The notes beneath the pieces are model-generated. The model ran no database searches and was not told where the DNA came from. It was given only the letters and a program-made list of their open reading frames with translations. A stretch of DNA of 38,966 nt from Halobacteriales archaeon QS_4_69_31 (GTDB lineage: Archaea > Halobacteriota > Halobacteria > Halobacteriales > Haloarculaceae), in assembly GCA_003021655.1 (NCBI GenBank), contig PXRP01000052.1, forward strand, positions 743-39,708, read 5' to 3'. Positions 8,286-15,778 of the stretch are shown here, in pieces (the first letter of the stretch is position 1; every line of letters begins with the position of its first letter). The position numbers and the translations under genes were made by a program.

Positions 8286-9080
8286 GTGCGCCGCTTCGAC
8301 GCCGACTACCTGGAGGCGACCCGGCGGGGGATGTGGGCCGACTCCCGGGAGGCGCTCGCGGACCTGGACCTGGCGGGCCGCGAGCGCATCCTCGACGTGG
8401 GGTGTGGCACCGGCGAACTCACCCGCGTCCTCGGCGAGGAGTCCGGCGCGGACGTCGTCGGCGCCGACGTCGACCCCGCCTTGCTGTCGGCCGCGAGTGC
8501 GGTCGCGCCCGTGGTACGGGCCGAGGCCACCCGGTTGCCCTTCCGCGCGGGCGCGTTCGACCTGGTGGTCTGCCAGGCGCTGTTGATCAACCTTCCGGAC
8601 CCGGTGGCGGCCCTCCGGGAGTTCGCCCGCGTCTCGGGGGAGTTCGTTGCGGCCATCGAGCCCGACAACGGCGCCGTCAGCGTCGACTCGACGGTCCCGG
8701 CGGAGACGCGCCTCTCCCGGCGGGCCCGCGAGCGTTTCCTCGACGGCGTCGGGACCGACGTCACGCTCGGCGCGGACGCCGCCGACCCGTTTGCGGCCGC
8801 GGACATCGAGGTGGTCTCGACCCGCCGGTACGACCACGAACTGACGACCGAGCCGCCCTACTCCGAGACGGCGGTCGAGGCCGCCCGCCGGAAGGCCACG
8901 GGCGCGGACCTTGACGACGACCGCGAGACGATGCTCGCCGGCGACACCACCGAGGCGGAGTACGACCGCCTCTGGTCGGACTGGCGCTCGATGGGGCGGG
9001 AGGTCGTCGACCAGATGCAGGACCGCGAGTACGAACGCCGCGAAACGGTCCCGTTCTACCTCACCGTCGGCCGTCCGTGA
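8286..9080 (+). CDS. class I SAM-dependent methyltransferase
   Basis: This 264-residue Rossmann-fold methyltransferase has motif I ILDVGCGTGELTRVLG near residues 37-52, an acidic motif II region (VVGADVDPALL) and post-motif LPFRAGAFDLVVCQALLINL. The C-terminal part is acidic and ends in YERRETVPFYLTVGRP. The start is GTG 8286 (VRRFDADYLEATRRGMW); no nearer ATG precedes motif I. It stands alone between nfo and a minus-strand gene. The substrate cannot be named: family members methylate small molecules, quinone precursors or other acceptors. Confidence 0.88.
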   Translation: MRRFDADYLEATRRGMWADSREALADLDLAGRERILDVGCGTGELTRVLGEESGADVVGADVDPALLSAASAVAPVVRAEATRLPFRAGAFDLVVCQALLINLPDPVAALREFARVSGEFVAAIEPDNGAVSVDSTVPAETRLSRRARERFLDGVGTDVTLGADAADPFAAADIEVVSTRRYDHELTTEPPYSETAVEAARRKATGADLDDDRETMLAGDTTEAEYDRLWSDWRSMGREVVDQMQDREYERRETVPFYLTVGRP

Positions 9081-9175
9081 CCGCCTCCCTCGCGGTTGCC
9101 GTCCTCGCGGATGGGCGTACTGATGGTCACCCTGACGGTTGCCGTTCCCGTCGTCGCGGCTCTCGTGGTCGCCGG

Positions 9176-9835
9176 TCAGACCACGTCGCCCCGCACCGTC
9201 GTCCCTTCCTGGTCGTCGCGGTAGGCCTGGACGGCGTCGGCGGCGCGCTCGGCCTCGTCTGAGTCGGCGCCCAGCATCTCCAGCGCGCCAGCGAGCGTCG
9301 GGAAGACGTACTCGCCCGCGCGGAGTTTCTCGAATGCCTCGTCGCTACGGCGGCCCTCGACCCACAGGCAGGCGCCGCGTGGGTCCAGCACCTGCTCGTA
9401 GTGCTCGCGGGCGAGCGCCCCTTTCAGGCGCTGGGTGACGTTGTCCTCGAAACTCGCGTTACAGACCTCCAGGTGGACCGGCACGGGCTCGTCCTCTTCG
9501 AGGAGGTGGGCGGCCAGACACTGCTCGGGGGCGGCGTAGCCGCCGGCGTTGGTCCGCAGGTACTCGGGGTGGGCCTCGGCCCAGTCGGCCCGGACCGTCT
9601 CGCCGACGCCGTCGACGCCGTACTCCGCGTTGAACCGGTCGGCCCGGTCGGCGTCCCCGTCCATGAGCACGTCCTTGGTGAGGTAGACGTCCAGTCGCTC
9701 GACGGGGTCGAGCCCGAGCGCCACGTCGCCGTAGACCCACACCTCCCTGACGGGCACGGGCATGCGCTCGGACTCGACCGTCCCGACGAGGCGTTCGACG
9801 CGCTCGACCGCCGCCTGCCGCGAGAGGTCAGCCAT
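9176..9835 (-). CDS. conserved haloarchaeal protein (DUF7095-like)
   Basis: This 219-residue acidic soluble protein looks like a conserved, uncharacterised haloarchaeal family, which I recall as DUF7095. Visible segments are an N-terminal helix (AAVERVERLVGTV), VREVWVYGDVALGLDPVERLDVYLTKDVLMDG, a His/Glu/Cys-rich middle (EQCLAAHLLEEDEPVPVHLEVCN) and a helical C-terminus. It has no signal peptide or membrane segment. A TATA-like AGTTAACC (rc of about 9860-9867) lies about 30 bp upstream of the ATG, consistent with a leaderless transcript. No neighbour suggests its role. Confidence 0.85.
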   Translation of the reverse strand: MADLSRQAAVERVERLVGTVESERMPVPVREVWVYGDVALGLDPVERLDVYLTKDVLMDGDADRADRFNAEYGVDGVGETVRADWAEAHPEYLRTNAGGYAAPEQCLAAHLLEEDEPVPVHLEVCNASFEDNVTQRLKGALAREHYEQVLDPRGACLWVEGRRSDEAFEKLRAGEYVFPTLAGALEMLGADSDEAERAADAVQAYRDDQEGTTVRGDVV

Positions 9836-10140
9836 CGTCGGCGGTACCCGCCCGAGGCGGTTAACTCTTACAGCCCGCGTCCGGACCTATTTATTCGGGG
9901 GTGGGTGTCGACATAACGTCGAAACCTGGCGGCTCAATCGCGACCACATCCAGCTCCGGAGCCGGTTCGTGCGGGTGCCGCTCGCGGTCGGGCTGGTCCT
10001 CTCGGTGACGACGGCTTCCCCGGGCGGCCCGGTACCGGTCCGGCTCCGCTTCGTGAGTCCGACTGTACCGTTCACATGGCGTGGTCCCGGTACCGACTCG
10101 CGTGACCGCCCGGGGGCTGACTGTCGTCTCCCGGTGGTAA
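9836..10140. other. gene-free region with divergent promoters
   Basis: TTAACT at 9861-9866 serves the minus-strand gene ending here. TATTTATT at 9888-9895 is a good plus-strand TATA box with no intact gene behind it. A short frame from ATG 10076 (MAWSRYRLA) stops at 10105. This fits a promoter whose gene downstream (10141-10426) has decayed. Confidence 0.45.
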
Positions 10141-10426
10141 TGGGACAGGCGTACCGGGAAGGCGCTCTACTCGCGCCGAACCGACGAGAACACGGTCGAG
10201 TTCGTCACCGTCTGGCACGCCGAGGAGGTGGCCGACGCGCTCGACGGCGGGGCCCTCGTCCCCGCCGACGAGGTCGAACTCGACCGGACGGAGACGACCT
10301 TCGACCTGCTGGAGTCGTTCCGGTTCCCCGACCGCGTCGAGGCCGCGGGGACGGACCGCCTGCTCGGCGCCGACCGGGCGCGCCGGAACGAAACGCTCTC
10401 ACCGTTCGCCTCACTACGCGGGGGTA
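10141..10426 (+). pseudogene. decayed gene fragment upstream of ncsA
   Basis: One frame here reads as convincing haloarchaeal protein: TGKALYSRRTDENTVEFVTV, WHAEEVADALDGGALVPADE and VELDRTETTFDLLESFRF, with strong third-position G/C bias. It has an in-frame TAA immediately upstream (10138-10140), the reading before that (RGLTVVSRW) is also plausible, and it has no stop before ncsA begins at 10427 in another frame. I infer a formerly intact gene that lost its start and end. I do not recognise the family. Confidence 0.5.
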
Positions 10427-11425
10427 ATGGACTGCGACAAGTGCGGCGAGCCCGCGGTCGTGCACGCCGCCTACTCGGGGCTGCACACGTGCGAGTCCCA
10501 CTTCCGGCGCTCGGTCGAGAAGCGCGTCCGGCGGCGCGTCCGCGAGGACAGCCTCGTCCCGGACGACGCCACGCCCGCGGACCCGGAGACGTGGGTGGTC
10601 GGTCTCTCGGGCGGGAAGGACTCGGTCGTGCTCACACAGGTCCTCCAGGATACCTTCGCCGAGGACCCGCGGATCAGTCTGGTCGCGCTCTCGATCCACG
10701 AGGGTATCGAGGGGTACCGCGACGAGTCGCTGGCGGCCTGCGAGGCGCTGACCGCGGACCTCGACCTGCGCCACGAGGTCATCTCCTACGCCGAGGAGTT
10801 CGGCGTCCGCATGGACGACGTCGTCGCCGAGGACCCCGAGAACATGGCCGCCTGCGCCTACTGTGGCGTGTTCCGCCGGGACGTGCTGGAGCGGTACGCC
10901 GAGCGACTGGGCGCGGACAAACTGCTGACCGGCCACAACCTCGACGACGAGGCCCAGACCGCGCTGATGAACGTCTTCGAGGGCGACGTCGCCCAGATGG
11001 CGAGTCACTTCGACGCCTCGCTGGGGCCGTTCGAACCCACGGGCGAGGGGCCGACCGAGCGCGCCCGGCGCGAGCAGGACCACCACGTCCCGCGGGCCAA
11101 GCCCCTCCGGGACGTGCCCGAGAAGGAGGTCGCGCTCTACGCGCACCTCCGTGACCTGCCGGCACACATCACCGAGTGTCCCCACGCCGAGGGGGCCTAC
11201 CGCGGCGAGATCCGGGAACTACTCTTGGAGATGGAGGAGCGCCACCCCGGGACGCGCCACTCGGTCATGGCGGGCTACGAGAAACTGGCCGCGCTCGCGG
11301 CGGCGGCCCTGGACGACACCGAAGACGACCCCGACTTCGGGTCGTGTGATGAGTGTGGCGCGCCCACTGCCCGGGAGGTCTGCCGGAAATGCGGGCTGCT
11401 GGACGCCCTTGGCGCCAGCGCCTGA
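10427..11425 (+). CDS. ncsA: tRNA 2-thiolation protein NcsA (TtcA/Ncs6 family)
   Basis: This 332-residue PP-loop ATPase adenylates the wobble uridine (U34) of lysine, glutamine and glutamate tRNAs and inserts sulfur, in haloarchaea with ubiquitin-like SAMP2 as sulfur carrier. Visible features are an N-terminal zinc site (CDKCGEPAVVHA, CESH), the PP-loop VVGLSGGKDSVVL near residues 62-74, the catalytic-site CAYCGVFRRDVL, TGHNLDDEAQT, and a C-terminal zinc ribbon (CDECGAPTAREVCRKCG). Length is typical of CTU1/Ncs6. The ATG follows directly on decayed sequence, so the transcript may start further upstream. It lies convergent with ftsZ2 across a short hypothetical gene, as in other haloarchaea. 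Confidence 0.95.
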   Translation: MDCDKCGEPAVVHAAYSGLHTCESHFRRSVEKRVRRRVREDSLVPDDATPADPETWVVGLSGGKDSVVLTQVLQDTFAEDPRISLVALSIHEGIEGYRDESLAACEALTADLDLRHEVISYAEEFGVRMDDVVAEDPENMAACAYCGVFRRDVLERYAERLGADKLLTGHNLDDEAQTALMNVFEGDVAQMASHFDASLGPFEPTGEGPTERARREQDHHVPRAKPLRDVPEKEVALYAHLRDLPAHITECPHAEGAYRGEIRELLLEMEERHPGTRHSVMAGYEKLAALAAAALDDTEDDPDFGSCDECGAPTAREVCRKCGLLDALGASA

Positions 11426-11467
11426 GCGGCCATAAGCCATACCGGCGTCCCGGTCCTACTCCGGCCG

Positions 11468-11743
11468 ATGACGGACATCGGGGACGAGGACCCGGAAGCG
11501 CCGGTCGACCCGCTGGCCCACGACGGCACGGGGCGGGTGCTCCTCGTCCGGAACCAGTGGAACGAAGGGTGGATGGGCCGGGGCAGGACGGTCGACCCCG
11601 GCGAATCACTGCGCGAGGCGGTCGCGACCGACCCGACGCTCGACCCCGGCGTCGGGGACGAGTCTATCGAGGCCGTCGACTGGTTCGAGACCGTCCCCGA
11701 GGACACGCTCTCGCGGGACCTCGTGACCAGCGTCGTCGAGTGA
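11468..11743 (+). CDS. short hypothetical haloarchaeal protein
   Basis: This 91-residue acidic protein starts [20 protein letters not shown] and contains [20 protein letters not shown] followed by an acidic C-terminus. It has no motif I can name, no membrane segment and no cysteine. CATAAGCCATA about 30 bp upstream of the ATG is a candidate promoter. Codon use matches the neighbours and it does not overlap ncsA, so I regard it as real. It faces ftsZ2 across about 100 bp. Confidence 0.7.
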
Positions 11744-11849
11744 CGGCAACCGCCGGCCGGCGGGCTCGAGGCGTGGCGGTCAGAAAACGGAGCGACAGAT
11801 GTCGTCGCGGTGCGACCGGGTCCCGCGCGCGAGCGGGTCCCGCGGGTCG

Positions 11850-13058
11850 TCAGTCGGGCCGGATGACGTCCAGCCCGTTGTTCGTTTCGAGGTTGTCGCG
11901 GCCGCCGTCGGTGTGGCCGTAGCCGCTGTTGCGCGCCCCGTCGGCGGCGAAGTCGTCGACGTTGTCGCTCGCGTCGAACGACGCGTCGTCGACGTCAGAC
12001 AGCGCCTGCCGGGACTTGTCGGCCTGCTTCTGGGTCGTCGGACCCAGGACCTGCGCGGACTTGACGCCGGTCATGATGGCCATGACCCGCACCTTGCCCT
12101 TGTAGTCGTCCTGGATACGCGCGCCCCAGATGACGTTGGCGCTGGCGTCCAGCCGTTCGGTGATGTTCTGGGCGATACCCTCGGCCTCCTTCAGTGCGAG
12201 GTCGGGGCCGCCGGTGATGTGGACCAGCCCGCCCGTGGCGCCGCGGTAGTCGACGTCGAGCAGCGGGTGGTTCATCGCGTCCTTGACGACCTCCTCGGTC
12301 TTGTTCTTGTCCTGGGTCTCGCCGACCAACATGACGGCGACGCCGCCCTGGTTCATGATGGCGGTCATGTCGGCGTAGTCCAGGTTGATCAGCGACGGCT
12401 GGGTGATGGTCTCGGAGATGCCCTTGACCGTCTCGGCGATGATCTGGTCCATCACCGAGAAGGCTTTGCCGATGGGCAGGTTCGGCACGTAGTCCAGCAG
12501 TCGGTTGTTGTCGAGGACGATGATCGAGTCGGCCTCGCTCCGGAGGTTCTCGAGGCCCTCCTCGGCCTTGACCGTGCGGGCGCGCTCGACGTTGAACGGC
12601 GTCGACACCATGCCGACGACGATCGCGCCCTGCTCTTTGGCTATCTTCGAAACGACGGGTGCGGCACCGGTGCCGGTACCGCCGCCCATACCCGCGGTCA
12701 CGAACACCAGGTCCGCGTCGCCGAGTACCTCCTCGACGGTGCCCTGGGCCATCTCGGTGGCGCGTTTCCCCATCTCGGGGTCGCCGCCGGCGCCCAGGCC
12801 GTTCGTGAGCGACTTGCCGACGAGGATCTTCGTGTCGGCCTCGACCATCTGGAGGTGTTGCTTGTCGGTGTTGATGGCGATGGTGTCGGCACCGTCGACG
12901 CCGATGTTGTACAGGCGGTTGACGGTGTTGTTGCCGGCACCGCCACAGCCGACGATGACGATCCGCGGGTCGCCGAAGCCGTCGCCGGCCTCGACGTCCT
13001 CCATCTGCTTTTGTTCTTCCTCGTCGCGCTGGAGTGCCTCCTGGACGATATCTTGCAT
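11850..13058 (-). CDS. ftsZ2: cell division protein FtsZ2
   Basis: This 402-residue tubulin-superfamily GTPase is the FtsZ2 paralog of haloarchaea, which acts with FtsZ1 in mid-cell constriction. The N-terminus [14 protein letters not shown] and the segment [20 protein letters not shown] are FtsZ2-like rather than FtsZ1-like. [10 protein letters not shown] (125-134) binds GTP, and the T7 synergy loop NLDYAD (225-230) is intact. A disordered acidic tail from about residue 350 ends in GLDVIRPD, a likely partner-binding peptide. The gene starts 2 bp after the cdrS stop, so both are almost certainly co-transcribed from the cdrS promoter at about 13.43 kb. Confidence 0.97.
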   Translation of the reverse strand: MQDIVQEALQRDEEEQKQMEDVEAGDGFGDPRIVIVGCGGAGNNTVNRLYNIGVDGADTIAINTDKQHLQMVEADTKILVGKSLTNGLGAGGDPEMGKRATEMAQGTVEEVLGDADLVFVTAGMGGGTGTGAAPVVSKIAKEQGAIVVGMVSTPFNVERARTVKAEEGLENLRSEADSIIVLDNNRLLDYVPNLPIGKAFSVMDQIIAETVKGISETITQPSLINLDYADMTAIMNQGGVAVMLVGETQDKNKTEEVVKDAMNHPLLDVDYRGATGGLVHITGGPDLALKEAEGIAQNITERLDASANVIWGARIQDDYKGKVRVMAIMTGVKSAQVLGPTTQKQADKSRQALSDVDDASFDASDNVDDFAADGARNSGYGHTDGGRDNLETNNGLDVIRPD

Positions 13059-13060
13059 CG

Positions 13061-13249
13061 TCAGGCCCTCTTCCAGTTGCGACGCTTGCGTTTTTCAGAG
13101 GGCCGCTCCTTGCCGCCCTCCTGTTCGTTGAGCTTCTCCCGCACGGCCGCACGGATGGCCTCGCTCCGGTTGGGGTACTCCCCCGTCTCGACCATTCGTT
13201 CGACCTCTTCGATCTGCTGTTTCGGAATCCGTAGTGTCACACGCTCCAT
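13061..13249 (-). CDS. cdrS: ribbon-helix-helix regulator CdrS
   Basis: This 62-residue CopG-like RHH protein begins with the DNA-contacting strand [19 protein letters not shown], followed by [14 protein letters not shown] and a very basic tail ([10 protein letters not shown]). It sits immediately upstream of ftsZ2. That is the arrangement of CdrS, shown in Halobacterium and Haloferax to control ftsZ2 and cell division. Separation from ftsZ2 is 2 bp, indicating one operon. A leader of about 150 nt carries two inverted copies of GTAAGACG, and a perfect palindrome lies near the predicted start site. Confidence 0.93.
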   Translation of the reverse strand: MERVTLRIPKQQIEEVERMVETGEYPNRSEAIRAAVREKLNEQEGGKERPSEKRKRRNWKRA

Positions 13250-13269
13250 GTTTTGTGTTCCCCTGCTAG

Positions 13270-13435
13270 GTAAGACGGCTGCGGCGGACCGCCCCGCCCG
13301 TTCGTCTTACACAGCACATCCGACATGCGTCGTCGCGTTTTCGCCCGACAGCGTTGGGGTCAACCCCGCGCGCCGTGCCGTGTAAGACGACCGTCTTACG
13401 CAAGCATTACAACAGAATGTGGGGATATAAAAGTT
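13270..13435 (-). promoter_or_regulatory. cdrS-ftsZ2 promoter with GTAAGACG palindromes
   Basis: On the minus strand, CTTTTATATCC (plus 13422-13433) is a good TATA box. About 25 bp downstream lies GTAAGACGACCGTCTTAC (13382-13399), a perfect 8+8 dyad with a 2-bp centre, placed at the expected transcription start. A second inverted pair of the same 8-mer lies further down in the leader at 13270-13277 and 13303-13310. A repressor there would block initiation directly. CdrL, encoded just upstream, or CdrS itself is the obvious candidate (inference). Confidence 0.75.
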
Positions 13436-13501
13436 ACGGCGGGTGTATGACACTGGAGTGTTTACCGACGTATACGGCGTCTGTGTGGCGTTTGTGGGCG
13501 A

Positions 13502-14077
13502 TCACGGGTTGTCGAGAACGTCCGCAGCGGGGGTGCGGCGGCCACAGCTGGGGCAGAAGGCCCAGTCCGACCGGAGTTCGTCGCCGCAGTCACAGAACAC
13601 TCGGTGGGACGCCTTCTCACCACAGTTCGGGCAGTACACGTGCCCAGGAGTGATGTTTTCGCCACACTGGGAACACGTCTTACGGTCCGCCTCGTCGGCG
13701 TTTTCACTCCCCTCGGGTGGCGTCTTACGCCCCTCCCCGGCGTGTGACACCTCGCCCGCGGACGCGTGTGACGGTTCGGCCGCAGTTGTCGTACGCGTGG
13801 CGGAATCGCCGTCGAGCGTGATGTTTACGTTGACGTCCTGTGGCTGGCGCGGCGTAAACGCGCCGTCGAGGCGGTCGGCGATGATCTCGTCGACGCGCTC
13901 GGCGATCAGGCCGTCGATGGAGTCTGTGTCGGCCGAGACGCCGCCGTCGGTCACGCCGTCGGTCGGCTCGTCGAGGTACGCGCGCAACGCCTCCCGCATG
14001 ACCTCGCTCTTCGAGGCGTCGTACTCCTCGAGTTGCTGGATGAGGTCGTCGTCAGCGCGGAAGGTGATCTTGCTCAT
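13502..14077 (-). CDS. cdrL: RHH and double zinc-ribbon regulator CdrL
   Basis: This 191-residue protein has an N-terminal RHH domain (MSKITFRADDDLIQQLEEYD, then KSEVMREALRAYL). An acidic linker contains GLIAERVDEIIADRL and an NVNITLDG strand. The C-terminus has two zinc ribbons, with Cys at about 135/138/149/152 and 162/164/175/178. The position upstream of cdrS-ftsZ2 and the architecture identify CdrL, the long partner of the cdr locus. It is separated from cdrS by about 250 bp and its promoter is separate. Its own promoter is flanked by a perfect 10-bp inverted repeat. Two further copies of CGTCTTAC occur inside its coding sequence (13676 and 13721). Confidence 0.93.
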   Translation of the reverse strand: MSKITFRADDDLIQQLEEYDASKSEVMREALRAYLDEPTDGVTDGGVSADTDSIDGLIAERVDEIIADRLDGAFTPRQPQDVNVNITLDGDSATRTTTAAEPSHASAGEVSHAGEGRKTPPEGSENADEADRKTCSQCGENITPGHVYCPNCGEKASHRVFCDCGDELRSDWAFCPSCGRRTPAADVLDNP

Positions 14078-14083
14078 TCGACT

Positions 14084-14134
14084 CGTCAGACAGATTGTCT
14101 CCCGGGTATTTCAATCTTCCCGCCCTGTCTGACG
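14084..14134 (-). promoter_or_regulatory. cdrL promoter flanked by a 10-bp inverted repeat
   Basis: CGTCAGACAG (14084-14093) and CTGTCTGACG (14125-14134) are exact inverted copies. Between them, read on the minus strand, lies TTGAAATACC (about 14105-14114), a TATA-like box about 30 bp from the cdrL ATG. The arrangement suggests a dimeric regulator bridging or covering the promoter. Confidence 0.6.
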
Positions 14135-14332
14135 CGTGTCTGCCGCCGGGCGGACGAGGAGCGACGGCCCCGGGCAGACCGCACCGGCGGTGTCGGACAC
14201 GTCACCCGATGCCGGCCGATGGACCGGAGGCGCTCTCCTCGCCGGCCCCGCGCTCGCGGGTCCGTCGCCGTGTGGTGACGACTGGTGTGAATGATAACGG
14301 TTAAGTCCGACACGGCGGCTACCTGGTACTGT

Positions 14333-14406
14333 CCGCCCTTAGCTCAGACTGGTAGAGCAGTCGACTGTAGATCGACTTGTCCCCCGTTCAAATCGGGGAG
14401 GGCGGA
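14333..14406 (+). tRNA. tRNA-Tyr (anticodon GTA)
   Basis: All arms pair: acceptor CCGCCCT with AGGGCGG plus discriminator A, D-stem GCTC/GAGC, anticodon stem GTCGA/TCGAC around loop CTGTAGA (anticodon GTA), variable TTGTC, T-stem CCCCG/CGGGG around TTCAAAT. C1-G72 is typical of archaeal tRNA-Tyr. CCA is not encoded. ACGGTTAAGTCC about 30 bp upstream is a likely promoter. Confidence 0.97.
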
Positions 14407-14507
14407 TTCGTTCTACGAATCCGACCGACGCGATTTGAGCAGGTCAGTCGCAGCGCGCGAACGAAGTGAGCGCGTCGTCTGACCGAGTTCAAATCGGGGA
14501 GGGCGGA
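14386..14507 (+). repeat. duplicated tRNA-Tyr 3' end (att-like direct repeat) with hairpin between
   Basis: The last 21 bases of the tRNA (14386-14406) recur exactly at 14487-14507. The 80 bp between copies contain no gene. They form a large imperfect hairpin: CGATTTGA and AGGTCAG on the left face CTGACC and TTCAAATCG on the right, with an inner CGCGC/GCGCG stem. This is the footprint expected from tRNA-targeted integration followed by loss of nearly the whole element, though a local duplication is possible. Confidence 0.75.
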
Positions 14508-14558
14508 CTTCCTTACCAAACGGATGAGAGCCGAGAGGAGCCGCGTTGTCATGCGATT

Positions 14559-14770
14559 CTATCTCGCCCCGTTCGGGTTGAACAGGTCACGAGACTCGGC
14601 TGACCGCCGTCGTGCGTTCGCGTACAGCCACCGCACCGGGAGACCCAGAGACGTTCGCCCGAGGTCGTGGATCGCTCTCGGTCGTGCGTAGAGGGCGGCG
14701 CGGCATGTTTTCGAGAGCCTGTCGAGCGCGCTCCACAGAGAGGGCCGTGGCGCGACCGGGCCTCGCGTCG
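14559..14770 (-). pseudogene. possible 3' fragment of an unidentified gene
   Basis: One minus-strand frame ending in TAG at 14559 reads SLWSALDRLSKTCRAALYAR, then DLGRTSLGLPVRWLYANARR and ESRDLFNPNGAR. It is helical and basic and looks protein-like, but codon use is poorer than in neighbours, no start is visible and I recognise no family. It could be the end of a gene broken by the events next to the tRNA, or chance. Confidence 0.25.
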
Positions 14771-14802
14771 GTACCGCGGGGGCGTGTCGTCCCCGGCGGC
14801 TC

Positions 14803-14979
14803 TCAGACGAGTCGGGAGACCGACACGCCCAGTCCGACGACCAGCGCGGCAAGCAGTACGCGCAGTCCGACTGCAGCGAGCGCGGCTCCCTCCTGGAACC
14901 CCTGCACCGCGAGAAAGAAAAAGAACCCGGCGACGACGGCGTGGGCACCCAGGACCAGGTTCGAGGAGTCCAGTTCCAT
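14803..14979 (-). CDS. small two-helix membrane protein
   Basis: This 58-residue protein, MELDSSNLVLGAHAVVAGFF onward, has two hydrophobic segments: VLGAHAVVAGFFFFLAVQGF and, after EGAALAAVGLR, VLLAALVVGLGVSVSRLV. It should span the membrane twice with short termini. GGTTATTAGG lies about 30 bp upstream of the ATG on the same strand and fits a leaderless promoter. Codon bias is that of expressed haloarchaeal genes. The function is unknown. Confidence 0.75.
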   Translation of the reverse strand: MELDSSNLVLGAHAVVAGFFFFLAVQGFQEGAALAAVGLRVLLAALVVGLGVSVSRLV

Positions 14980-15394
14980 ACGTTACACACGGGTGACGAC
15001 CCCTAATAACCGACCCCCGCACTGTTGTGTCCGCGCTCTCGTAGCGGCAGTCGGTCGGCCATCCCGTGTCCCGCCGACCGACGACCGACGACGCCCGCCG
15101 ACCGACGGCCGCCGAGCGGGACCGACGCGGTCGGGAACCGGTCGCCACGAGACGCCGAACCTATCAGAATCCATATCACCGGTACTGTCGTATCCGCTTG
15201 CGCACAGGTAGGCCCGGTCCGGAGGGGTCGTCGGGCGGGCGTCGGCGGGGTGGCGGCCCCGCTCTCGGGGGTCGACGCGGACCGGACAGAAAATATTCAT
15301 ACCCTGGCTAACCGCAGGAATACGGCGTTTTCTGCGGGTGTAAACTATCCGCACTCTTTTTACTAACGGCAGTTCATTGGTGGACGTGGTCACG
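14980..15394. other. gene-free region with plus-strand promoter
   Basis: No protein-like frame was found in these 415 bp. AAATATTCATA (15293-15303), a CCGCAG/CTGCGG inverted pair (15312-15317, 15332-15337) and CTCTTTTTACTAACG (15355-15369) lie upstream of the zinc-ribbon gene. The last is at the right distance to be its TATA region. Confidence 0.5.
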
Positions 15395-15556
15395 ATGGGC
15401 GTCTTGGACAGGGCGAAACGCGCGTCAGGGCTGTCGTCGACGGAGACGTTGCCCTACCTGTGTCTGAAATGTGAGACACGGTTCGATGTCCGATATCACA
15501 CCTGCCCGGTCTGTGATACCTACGACATCCGACGAGCGAAGTGGGTAAACCAGTAG
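15395..15556 (+). CDS. small zinc-ribbon protein
   Basis: This 53-residue protein has an N-terminal amphipathic helix (MGVLDRAKRASGL) and one zinc ribbon with CLKCETRFDVRYHTCPVCDT, that is CxxC-13-CxxC spacing. Such single-ribbon proteins are abundant in haloarchaea and may bind nucleic acid or protein partners; none is demonstrated here. A promoter-like CTCTTTTTACTAACG lies about 30 bp upstream. Codon use and motif make it a confident gene despite its size. Confidence 0.82.
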   Translation: MGVLDRAKRASGLSSTETLPYLCLKCETRFDVRYHTCPVCDTYDIRRAKWVNQ

Positions 15557-15778
15557 GCGGTCGGCCGGACGCGGGGCCGGCTTCACGCCCGCCCGGTCGC
15601 CGGCTGTGACAGCCCAGGCCTGCCCGAAGCCTCGGCGCGCGCCCGCCGTCCTCGTGACCCGTGGGCCACCGCGGCCCGACTTCCCGCCATCGCGGTGTCG
15701 AACACCGCGCATTTTTTGGACCCATGGACAACCCGACAGTCCACACCGTTGAAGTGCGTCTCACGCCATCCTCCGCTC

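Noticed and set aside
14291..14482. Plus-strand reading frame across the tRNA
   Set aside because: It simply reads through tRNA-Tyr and the following hairpin; no coding character.
15661..15778. Longer starts for the HAD gene (from 15695)
   Set aside because: The extra residues are not family-like, and HAD motif I should lie within the first ten residues, as it does from GTG 15779.
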